A stretch of DNA of 64,000 nt from Carboxylicivirga longa (GTDB taxonomy: Bacteria; Bacteroidota; Bacteroidia; Bacteroidales; Marinilabiliaceae). Of this stretch, positions 49,512 through 57,417 are shown piece by piece. The notes below the pieces were generated by a model. That model was given only the letters and a program-made list of their open reading frames with translations. It was not told the DNA's origin and ran no database searches. Numbering within the stretch: the stretch's first letter is position 1; each line of letters starts with the position of its first letter. The translations under genes and the position numbers were made by a program. The DNA lies in the NCBI RefSeq assembly GCF_050589825.1, contig NZ_JBNGOZ010000003.1, forward strand, positions 124,001 to 188,000. The letters run 5' to 3'.

Positions 49512-50917
49512 TTAAAGAGCAAAATAACCGCCTGTTTTTTTACTCCCCCTTCGTTCAATAAGGTTAAGTTTAAGTAAAAATCGAATATGCCGATCAATGG
49601 TTCCAAAGGGTATGTTCAAATCATGTACTATATCTTTCCCCTGTTTTCCGGGGCTGTGCATAATATATTGCAACACGAGCTTTTGGCCTTTATTTAATTC
49701 GTCATTTAATTCGTCATTTAGTGTTCCACTTGCTTTTATTGATTGCTTAAGCGGTATTTCGGTAACGAATATATCCTCCTCATTAAAAATTATTTTGTAT
49801 TACCCGAGTAGGCTTCCGTATATTTATATACATTTTGTATGCCGGTTCCTAACTCTTCGCTATGTCCGATTTGTGTAAAAACATTGGCTATATCCGGGTT
49901 TTTAGGAAAAGGTTTATAAGTACCCGGCTCCAGCCTTCCAAAGTGCTTTGCCTTATTGGCATTTTGGGCAATAACCTTATCGGCATATATGATAAATGAA
50001 GAAGGGAAGGCGTTGCTATACTCGCGGTGGATCAGCATATTTGCTGCTACCTCTCTGAATATTTTATCGCGTAGCGAAACACGTTGAGTTCCTTGTAAAT
50101 AAAACTTATCGGGCAAGTGTTTTCCTACAAATGCCATAATCCGGTCATAGGCTTCAATCAAATTACAACGAATGTTATCCCTATCATCATACCTGTCTGT
50201 ATTTTCACGTCTTAAAACAGCATCGATCTTGTAATGGGGTAGGGCACTATGGATTATTTCTTCTTTCCCAAACAATAAAATGGCTGCCAAAGTAAACCCT
50301 TCCTCTCCGCTACTAATATCACGCCGGAACAAGCCTGTTATTTTGAAAAACTCATCATTAGACAGTTCATTCCAGGGATGGTTGGGACGATAGATACGTA
50401 TCATTTTTCTTACCCGCTCAACAATACCATCGGCAAAATCATTTTCGTTCACAAAGGGGTAAATTTTGTTTTCGGAATATTGGCTACTCTTCCTAATATA
50501 GGCCTGCCGTATTTGTTCATCATTTTTTAGCTCAAAATCGCCATCGGCACCCCGGTCATAAATTTTACCCTTATGCCTATGAACCTGAGAGGAAACCGGG
50601 ATGTACAGATAAAGAATGGTCTTACCCTTGTAATCTATTACTTTTGAGTCAATTAAAAAGGAGGGATATAAAAACTGTGGATTGTTGCTCAGGTTCGAGA
50701 TTTGCTTTTGATACTGTCCGGCCAGTTCTTTTTCTATTCCTACCACTTGTCCATTGTCTTCCACACCAAGCAGTATTTCCCCACCACTACGATTGAGAAA
50801 GGCAACAACCGTATCAAACAGGTTTGAAGGAAGACCGCTGTTTGCTTTTTTAAATTCGATGCATAGTCCTTCGCCCGTGGCCAGCAACTGTTTTATTTTC
50901 CGGGTAATATTGTTCAT
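49512..50917 (-). pseudogene. AlbA_2-domain regulator-like protein, frameshifted before its winged-helix
   Basis: The first 375 codons (50917 to 49790) contain an N-terminal AlbA_2/Schlafen-like domain (CIEFKKANSGLPSNLFDTVVAFLNRSGGEILLGVEDNG). An ATPase-like C-terminal domain follows (LRDKIFREVAANMLIHREYSN and HSEELGTGIQNVYKYTEAYSGNTK). At the TTTT run 49793-49796 (AAAA in the coding strand) one base seems missing. Adding one restores IIFNEEDIFVTEIPLKQSIK and a winged-helix LQYIMHSPGKQGKDIVHDLNI to a TAA at 49512. The complete protein would have about 468 residues. The family is often near defence or accessory genes; the function is unknown. Confidence 0.85.
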
Positions 50918-50997
50918 GTGGTTTATACCAAAATACGCTTTTATACCTTTTTTAGCAAATTAAGTTGGGTCAATAGATCGTTAAATTGATTGATCAA

Positions 50998-51111
50998 TAG
51001 GGTATAGGATTTAGGTTGTAGGGTATGGCGGTGACCGGTGTGCGGTTTGGCGGTGGCTGCTTTAATTGATGCAATTAATTATACTTAACCTTTTTTAAAC
51101 CTGACAGGTTT
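50998..51111. repeat. TAGGNNN heptads, GGTGTGCGG tail and AAACCTGACAGGTTT palindrome
   Basis: Heptads at 50998-51030 are followed by a GGTGACCGGTGTGCGGTTTGG-like segment related to text near 43560 and 32450. A 15-base palindrome at 51097-51111 matches those inside the gene at 48064. Confidence 0.75.
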
Positions 51112-51170
51112 AAAAAGGGATGCATATAATGTTGTGGGAATTAATTAGATTGTTGAAAAGATATGTTCTT

Positions 51171-52298
51171 CTAACCATATACTTTTTTATAGGCACTAAT
51201 TACAGTAGTTGAGTTTTTGCTAAAATATTTTTGTGCCATAGCTTGGTTATGTTGCCTTTTTTCCCGTGTTATTTTTTTTAAAGCAACGTGGTCATTATCT
51301 CTATCAACCCAACCACAGTTTTCTTGTTGGATAAAGGAAGAATAGTCTCCGATATTGGGTGAAATAATTACTTTTAGGCCTGCCATCAGGTATTCTGCCA
51401 CCTTAACAGGTGAAGCTACGCTATTGGTTATTGTTTGATGCCGGAGTAGTAGACCATAATCGCACAGACTGATGGCTGTATGCACCTGATCCGGTTCTAC
51501 AGTAGTCAGTAATACCTGTTTTGGAAATTGCCTTTGGAAATTCAATAATTCATCTGTGGCCGGACATAATAACAGAGCAGCTGCCTGCTTATTCGCTTGT
51601 AGTTGCTGTGTTAAAAATGACACTAAGAGGTCGATGCCCTGCCACTTACCATTGCCACCGGCAAATGTAAACAGGGTTTTGTTTTTGTTGGCTTCTATAA
51701 AGCTTTTGACTTCATCAGGGATAGGCGATAACCTTTTACTTTGCGACACAGTGCATGGGATCACCACATGTTGGTTTGATGCATAGCCAAATTTCTCCTT
51801 CCAGTATTCAGTCAGTTGAAGGGTTACGGCAATGCGGAAATGACTTTTTAAAACGGCTTTCTCTTCGATGGCGAATAATTGGTTTTCAATACCACTACCT
51901 TCAAATACGGCATACTCCTCATGCTCGGCAAAGACAGCACCACGTCCATCATAAACAACTGATTTATTTTTAAATACGTCTATAGCCAGGCAGGTCGCCA
52001 TGGGACCACGACAAATAATTTTACGGGTGGTTAAGAAAGGTTTGATTAGCCACAAAAGTAGTTTGTTTTGCTGCCAATATTTTAGAGGAGCTAAGGCCGG
52101 CAGTACCACTGCCTGTTGATTAAGCTGTTTGATCTTTGCCCGGTTTGTGCGAAAACCCCGTGGCGAAATAATTGCCAGGAGCTGTACCGTAAGCTTTGAA
52201 TCAAGCGTATTCAGGTACTTGACCACTTCGATAACCTGACTGTTGTAGACTCCGCTGGGAGGGTCGTTAAAAGTGAAGTAGGTGATTTTATTTTGCAT
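51171..52298 (-). CDS. Glycosyltransferase (GT4-like)
   Basis: A 375-residue GT-B-like protein with TFAGGNGKWQGIDLLVSFL (about 210-230) and a donor half including VASPVKVAEYLMAGLKVIISPNIGDYSSFIQ with a Glu at the E-x7-E position. The N-terminus starts ITYFTFNDPPSGVYNSQVIEVVKYL, typical of transferases acting on lipid-linked oligosaccharides. Sequence signatures are weaker than in the other family 4 genes of this locus. The acceptor and sugar are unknown. No repeat insert is seen. Confidence 0.8.
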   Translation of the reverse strand: MQNKITYFTFNDPPSGVYNSQVIEVVKYLNTLDSKLTVQLLAIISPRGFRTNRAKIKQLNQQAVVLPALAPLKYWQQNKLLLWLIKPFLTTRKIICRGPMATCLAIDVFKNKSVVYDGRGAVFAEHEEYAVFEGSGIENQLFAIEEKAVLKSHFRIAVTLQLTEYWKEKFGYASNQHVVIPCTVSQSKRLSPIPDEVKSFIEANKNKTLFTFAGGNGKWQGIDLLVSFLTQQLQANKQAAALLLCPATDELLNFQRQFPKQVLLTTVEPDQVHTAISLCDYGLLLRHQTITNSVASPVKVAEYLMAGLKVIISPNIGDYSSFIQQENCGWVDRDNDHVALKKITREKRQHNQAMAQKYFSKNSTTVISAYKKVYG

Positions 52299-52399
52299 AG
52301 ATGTGTTTTGTTTTGGCCTCTACGTCCAAGCTATTACCCCAACCTCCTGAAAGGGGCTTATCCTGTAAAGTTTTCTGCTAAAGCAGTGTTCTTGGGTTG

Positions 52400-52513
52400 T
52401 GTGGGATCAACGGCATAAATGCCGTTGATAGTAATGATTTAATCCCTTGTGAATGACTTGCCGAAGGCTAGCCTGCGGGATATTAAATGATAGTAATATG
52501 GCTTTAGCCAAAA
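52400..52513. repeat. REP block 3' of the first IS200-like transposase
   Basis: The order is CAACGGCATAAATGCCGTTG, then ATCCCTTGTGAATGACTTGCCG, then a GGCTAGCCTGCGG arm, then ATGGCTTTAGCCAAAAC, directly abutting the transposase stop. The same order recurs at 53125, 54566 and 46034. Confidence 0.85.
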
Positions 52514-52948
52514 CTATTTCTTAATGATATTAAATCCATAGCGTTCAATAAATTTTTCATATTCCTGCGCAAAGGTCAGCTTTTTATGATGCTCTTCCTG
52601 GTTGGCAATATATTTTCGGACGGTATTCAAGCTATCATCACCTACACCAATGGCAAAATATTCGTCCTGCCATGCAAATTTCGTTGCAGTTAGTTTTCGC
52701 TGATTAATCCAAAAGGATGATTCGCCTTTTAGTAATTGAGCTATCTTGCCAATACTAAGATTATCATTCAACGAAACCAGACAATGCACATGATCCATAT
52801 AACCATTGATGAAATCTATAAAGATGTTTTTCGATTCGGCGTTATTGCGAATATGAGAAAATACATCCTTACGAATCTCATCAGTTAAAAAAGGAATTCT
52901 GTTTTTAGTTGCCCATACATAATGGACATAAACACTGATGAATGACAT
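52514..52948 (-). CDS. IS200-like (Y1) transposase, copy A
   Basis: A 144-residue single-domain tyrosine transposase. From ATG 52948 it starts MSFISVYVHYVWATKN. The HUH motif is in GYMDHVHCLVSL (about residue 58), and the catalytic Tyr is in VRKYIANQEEHH (about residue 117). It ends FIERYGFNIIKK. A longer frame from 53008 reads into the flanking repeat and is rejected. It differs from the second copy at 54675 by 20 of 144 residues by eye. The flanking GGCTTTAGCC and CAACGGCAT palindromes are its probable substrates. Confidence 0.93.
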   Translation of the reverse strand: MSFISVYVHYVWATKNRIPFLTDEIRKDVFSHIRNNAESKNIFIDFINGYMDHVHCLVSLNDNLSIGKIAQLLKGESSFWINQRKLTATKFAWQDEYFAIGVGDDSLNTVRKYIANQEEHHKKLTFAQEYEKFIERYGFNIIKK

Positions 52949-52979
52949 GGTGTAGGTTTTATTTTTCGGCTCAAGCCTG

Positions 52980-53230
52980 ATTACTTGCTTATAGTTTGTC
53001 AACGGCATAAATGCCGTTGTTAGTTATTATCTATGGATAGCTAGTATCACTTACTACAGGCTTTAACCTGCGTATATTAAATATAGCGAATTTTTGACTA
53101 AAACCGTATTGTTAGGTTGTCGTCAGTCAATGGCATAAATGCGATTGTTTGTAATGATTTAATCCCTTGTGCATAATTTGCCGCAGGCTTTAGCCTGCGG
53201 ATAAAATGTGCAAGATGAAAGTCAGGCTTT
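52980..53230. repeat. REP copies upstream of copy A and in front of wecC
   Basis: CAACGGCATAAATGCCGTTG at about 53001 and a degenerate copy near 53127 occur here. CAGGCTTTAGCCTGCGG is at about 53183 and AGGCTTTAGCCAAAGC at about 53224, next to the wecC stop. Confidence 0.8.
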
Positions 53231-53238
53231 AGCCAAAG

Positions 53239-54441
53239 CTATTTTCTGATACCACAAAAATCAAGTTCCAGCTTATCGATGGCAGTATCTATGAAGGCCG
53301 AATGCCGTACCAGCCATACAATAATATCTGCCTTTGCTAAGGCATCAGCCTGTTTTGACAAGCTAAAGCTCGCATGGGACTTTATATTTGGCTCAACAAC
53401 TAATACTTCGCCACGCGACTCCGCTACAATGCGGGAAGTAATGTATTTGGCAGGTGACTCGCGCAAATCGTCAATATCGGGTTTAAAGGCCAGACCCATA
53501 CAGGCAATCACAGGTTGTCGCCCATGCTCCACTTCAAACTCCAATGCTGTTTTTAAGGTTTTCTCTACGCACCAATCGGCTTTATAATCGTTGATTTCAC
53601 GTGCCTGACGAATAACATGTGCCTGCTCTGGATAATCAGACACAATAAACCAGGGATCCACCGCAATACAATGGCCACCCACGCCACAGCCCGGTTGAAG
53701 AATATTGACCCGTGGGTGCTTATTGGCCAATTCAATCAACTCCCATACATTAATACCGGCTTTATCACAGATAATAGACAGTTCGTTGGCGAAAGCAATC
53801 TGCACATCGCGCGATGAGTTCTCTACCAGCTTACACATCTCTGCCGTGCGAGCATTGGTCGGGTGGAGCTGCCCTTCTACAAACAAACGGTAGAAGTTAA
53901 TGGCTTTTTGCGTGGAGGCTTCATTGATGCCGCCAATCACGCGGTCGTTAGCCACCAATTCTTCCAGAGCTTTACCTGGCAGGATGCGCTCGGGGCAGTA
54001 GGCGATATGTACTTGATCTTTTAGTTCAGGGCGCTTTTGAAATATCAATTCCGCCATTTTTTCGGTGGTCAGCACCGGCGAGGTGGACTCAATGATAAAC
54101 AAATCACCCTCTTTTAACAGTGGCAGGACACTTTTTGTGGCCGCTTCAACAAAGGAAATGTCCGGTTCGTTGTTCCCCTTAAATGGTGTGGGCACCACGA
54201 TCAGGTACACATCGCCCTGCTTTAGGGTGCTACTTGCTTTTAGGTGACCTGTAAGAAGACCCTTTTGCACCAGCTCCTGCAGGCCGGGTTCGATAATGTG
54301 GATTTCGCCCTTGTTGATGGTTTCCACCACTGCGGGGTTAATATCGTAACCGCATACTTCAATTAGCTTGCCTGCAATAAGAGCAGCGGTTGGCAGGCCG
54401 ATGTAGCCCATGCCTACGATGGATACTTTTGGTGTTTGCAT
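53239..54441 (-). CDS. wecC: UDP-N-acetyl-D-mannosaminuronate dehydrogenase
   Basis: A UDP-sugar 6-dehydrogenase of 400 residues that oxidises UDP-ManNAc to UDP-ManNAcA with two NAD+. The chosen start 54441 gives MQTPKVSIVGMGYIGLPTAALIAG with the Rossmann GxGxxG. The catalytic Cys lies in LQPGCGVGGHCIAVDPWF (about residue 258), and LAFKPDIDDLRESPA marks the C-terminal domain. The tenth codon of a longer frame is the better start; the preceding RLCIKFLI is not conserved. It works downstream of WecB at 55313. Confidence 0.95.
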   Translation of the reverse strand: MQTPKVSIVGMGYIGLPTAALIAGKLIEVCGYDINPAVVETINKGEIHIIEPGLQELVQKGLLTGHLKASSTLKQGDVYLIVVPTPFKGNNEPDISFVEAATKSVLPLLKEGDLFIIESTSPVLTTEKMAELIFQKRPELKDQVHIAYCPERILPGKALEELVANDRVIGGINEASTQKAINFYRLFVEGQLHPTNARTAEMCKLVENSSRDVQIAFANELSIICDKAGINVWELIELANKHPRVNILQPGCGVGGHCIAVDPWFIVSDYPEQAHVIRQAREINDYKADWCVEKTLKTALEFEVEHGRQPVIACMGLAFKPDIDDLRESPAKYITSRIVAESRGEVLVVEPNIKSHASFSLSKQADALAKADIIVWLVRHSAFIDTAIDKLELDFCGIRK

Positions 54442-54519
54442 AATTAAAAATTTAATACAGAGGCGCAAAGGCGCAGAGTTTGTATTTTGTGGCTCCCCTG
54501 AAAGAAAGACAGAGCGTGA

Positions 54520-54674
54520 CTTCGTTTAATTTTCGGCTAAAGCCTTGTTGTTAGGTGCTTTGTAAATCAACGGCATGAATGCCATTGTTAGTAATGCTTC
54601 AAATCCCTTGTGAATGACTTGCCGCCGGCTTTAGCCTGCGGATAAGGTTTGAAAATATATGGCTTTAGCCAAAA
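54520..54674. repeat. REP block 3' of the second IS200-like transposase
   Basis: TTTTCGGCTAAAGCC, CAACGGCATGAATGCCATTG, AATGACTTGCCG, GGCTTTAGCCTGCGG and ATGGCTTTAGCCAAAAC occur in that order, ending at the transposase stop, as at copy A. Confidence 0.85.
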
Positions 54675-55109
54675 CTATTTCTTAATGATATTAAATCCAT
54701 AGCGTTCTATAAATTTTTCATATTCCTGAGTGAAAGTCTGTTTTTTGTGATGTTCTTCCTGCTTAGCTATATATTTTCGGACGGCATTCAATTTGTCGTC
54801 TCCGACACCAATGGCAAAATATTCATCTTGCCAGGCAAATTTATGTGATGTCATCTTTTGCTGGTTAATCCAAAAGGATGATTCACCTTTTAACAGTTGG
54901 GCTATTTTACCAATACTAAGATCATCATTTAACGAAATCAGGCAATGTACATGATCGGTGTAACCATTGATAAAGTCAACATAGATGTTTTTAGATACTG
55001 CATTTTGCCGAATATGAGAAAATACATCTTTGCGAATGTCGTTAGTTAAAAATGGGAACCTGTTTTTAGTTGCCCAAACGTAATGGACATATACTTTTAT
55101 GAAAGACAT
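54675..55109 (-). CDS. IS200-like (Y1) transposase, copy B
   Basis: A 144-residue homologue of copy A, MSFIKVYVHYVWATKNRFPFL, with HUH in GYTDHVHCLISL and the tyrosine in VRKYIAKQEEHH. Length, start and end agree exactly with copy A, which supports the start chosen there. The divergence (20 residues) shows that the two are not a recent duplication, yet the flanking repeat order is the same. The gene is bounded 5' by TTTTCGGCTAAAGCC at about 55120. Confidence 0.94.
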   Translation of the reverse strand: MSFIKVYVHYVWATKNRFPFLTNDIRKDVFSHIRQNAVSKNIYVDFINGYTDHVHCLISLNDDLSIGKIAQLLKGESSFWINQQKMTSHKFAWQDEYFAIGVGDDKLNAVRKYIAKQEEHHKKQTFTQEYEKFIERYGFNIIKK

Positions 55110-55117
55110 GGGTTTGG

Positions 55118-55285
55118 TTTATTTTCGGCTAAAGCCTTGTTGTTTGGTTATTTCTTTCTCACCGGGATAAATCCCGGTGCTAGTTAATTTGCTGCTTGGT
55201 TGGTTTCCTTCTTGATATCATTTGCCGTAGGCTAAAGCCTACGGTATGTTGGTGATATAAATATTGGCTTTAGCCGAAACTTTTT
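55118..55285. repeat. REP copies between copy B and wecB
   Basis: TTTTCGGCTAAAGCC at about 55121, CACCGGGATAAATCCCGGTG at about 55161-55180 (a compensated variant of the CAACGGCAT palindrome), GGCTAAAGCCTACGG at about 55229 and GGCTTTAGCCGAAAC at about 55265. The variant keeps pairing while changing both arms. Confidence 0.8.
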
Positions 55286-55312
55286 CTTCAAAAAAATTGA
55301 TGCTGTTAACAA

Positions 55313-56461
55313 TTACAGCTTCTTCTTCAAAAATTCAATAATCCTTTCACAAGCCTTGCCATCACCATAAGGATTATGGGCTTTCGACATTTGTTGATAA
55401 GCTGCTTCATCATTCAACAGCGTCAAGGATTCTTTGATGATTACCTCCTTATTAGTTCCCACAAGTTTAACCGTTCCGGCTTCCACGGCTTCGGGGCGTT
55501 CTGTTGTGTCGCGCATCACCAATACCGGTTTGCCTAAACCAGGCGCTTCTTCCTGGATGCCACCGCTATCGGTGAGTACAAAGTGGCTTTGGCTCATCAG
55601 GTAGATAAATGGTAGATACTCTAAAGGAGGAATCAAATGAACGTTGGCAATATGACCTAATACTTCATTGACCGGCTTTTGTACATTGGGGTTCAGGTGT
55701 ACGGGGTAAATGATTAAAGCCTCCGGCTGTTGGGTGGCTATCTCTTTTATGGCCTCACACATCTGAACAAAGCCATCGCCAAAATTCTCCCGTCGGTGCC
55801 CAGTGATGAGTATTAGCTTTTTAGCAGCTAGCTGTTCTTCAATATCTGGTATGTGTGTACCAATGGTTTGAGTTATCTCTTGCTTTAAGGCCGCTGACTG
55901 TTCTATTTTTTCCAGTGCGAGGTGCAATGCATCCACCACCGTATTGCCGGTGACTGCTATGTGCTGCTCGTTTATATTTTCTTCGAGCAGGTTACTTTTC
56001 GAGAGGGCAGTGGGGGCAAAATGCAGCGTGCTGATGCGGCCTGTTAGCTGGCGGTTCATCTCTTCGGGCCAGGGAGAATAGATATTGTTGGTGCGCAAAC
56101 CGGCTTCAATGTGTCCAACGGGTATTTGCTGGTAGAAGGCAGCCAGGGCAGCAGCTGTGCTGGTGCTGGTATCGCCGTGAACCAATACCATATCAGGCTG
56201 AAACTCCTTTAACACATCCCGAATGCCCAGTAAGGCACGTGAGGTAATATCGTATAAATCCTGACCCGGCTTCATCAGGTTTAAATCGTAATCGGGCACT
56301 ATATCGAAAAGGCGCAGCACCTGATCGAGCATCTCGCGGTGTTGGGCAGTGACGCATACTTTAGTAGTGAATTCAGACTCGGCAACCAGCGCTTTTACCA
56401 GGGGCGCCATTTTAATGGCCTCGGGGCGTGTACCGAAGATGAGAAGGATATTTTTTGACAT
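55313..56461 (-). CDS. wecB: UDP-N-acetylglucosamine 2-epimerase, non-hydrolysing
   Basis: The enzyme interconverts UDP-GlcNAc and UDP-ManNAc. The 382-residue protein has ILLIFGTRPEAIKMAPLV at the start, VLVHGDTSTSTAAALAAFY (about 93), HIEAGLRT, ITGHRRENFGDGF (about 210) and LTDSGGIQEEAPGLGKPVLVMRDTTERPE (about 290). All are family hallmarks. The length is normal. Together with wecC it predicts UDP-ManNAcA. Confidence 0.96.
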   Translation of the reverse strand: MSKNILLIFGTRPEAIKMAPLVKALVAESEFTTKVCVTAQHREMLDQVLRLFDIVPDYDLNLMKPGQDLYDITSRALLGIRDVLKEFQPDMVLVHGDTSTSTAAALAAFYQQIPVGHIEAGLRTNNIYSPWPEEMNRQLTGRISTLHFAPTALSKSNLLEENINEQHIAVTGNTVVDALHLALEKIEQSAALKQEITQTIGTHIPDIEEQLAAKKLILITGHRRENFGDGFVQMCEAIKEIATQQPEALIIYPVHLNPNVQKPVNEVLGHIANVHLIPPLEYLPFIYLMSQSHFVLTDSGGIQEEAPGLGKPVLVMRDTTERPEAVEAGTVKLVGTNKEVIIKESLTLLNDEAAYQQMSKAHNPYGDGKACERIIEFLKKKL

Positions 56462-56499
56462 AGTTATATTTTATTATGGGATAAAACCCTGCTGCTTAG

Positions 56500-57240
56500 T
56501 TGTTTTTGCTCAACGGCATAAATGCCGTTTTTACTTATACAATTTGATTAGCTATTTTCATAATACCAATAATAAGGCTTTACCCAAAACTGCTTCTTGA
56601 TAATGATAAAGCCATATAGAGCAATAAACTTAATGAAAAAATATGAAATAGTTATTTATGGCTGAAGCCAAGTTTCTATGTTATGCCTGATCAACGGCAT
56701 AAATGCCGTTGTTAGTTATTATACCGAGATGGTTTGTTTCACTTGCCGCTGGCATTAGGCTGTGGCTGTATGGATGCTACTATCAGGCTCGCATCTGGAT
56801 GGGCAAGGCGCTTAGTAAGCTGCGATCCTTTGACAAGCCATTTTTTTAAGTTATGTCTGTTCACCGACATTAATGCTGTTGTTAGTGATGTGGCTTGCCA
56901 TGTCTGTATCTATGTATTTATCACTTGCCACTGGCATTAGGCTGCGGTATTGGATAGGTTAACATCAGGCTTTAGCCGAAAATACCATACCCCCAACCCC
57001 CCTGAAGGGGGCTTGAAGAGCAGCTTGGTTAGCTTTCTTTCAAATTTCGGCTAAAGCCTGGTTACATATTATCGCAGTTCAACGGCATAAATGCCGTTGT
57101 TAGTTAATTTGCTGCTTGGTTGGTTTCCTTCTTGATATCACTTGCCGCTGGCATTAGCCTGCGGAATGCGGAAATGCCAACATCCGGCTTTAGCCGAAAA
57201 TACCATACCCCCAACCCCCTAAAGGGGGCTTTAGCCTCCC
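56500..57240. repeat. REP blocks and a diverged 182-bp unit (gene-free 56462-57417)
   Basis: CAACGGCATAAATGCCGTT occurs at about 56511, 56693 and 57081, with GGCTTTAGCC-type arms throughout. 56740-56921 is one unit of the 182-bp repeat described at 59433, and the next unit begins at 56922 before breaking off. CCCCCAACCCCCCTGAAGGGGG occurs near 56990 and again near 57210. Octad-like CCTAAAGG units at 57385-57417 supply the stop of the following gene. Confidence 0.8.
56595..56633 (-). pseudogene. 3' remnant of a third IS200-like transposase
   Basis: Minus-strand translation gives KFIALYGFIIIKK, matching the C-terminal KFIERYGFNIIKK of the two intact copies, and it abuts a GGCTTTACCC arm as they do. 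Upstream sequence has no recognisable transposase, so this is an eroded end. Confidence 0.7.
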
Positions 57241-57417
57241 ACACCGTTAACCGCCTACCGCTTTTTCCCTAAATCCTAACCTGGACAAGCCAGAAAAGTA
57301 CAAAGTATCAAGATTTGAGTATCAAGACTATTGGCAGCTTGCTTATATTTTCTGCCAAAAAATACACGAATTTCATTTGTTATACACTAAAGCCTAACGA
57401 TCTATCGACCTAAAGGC

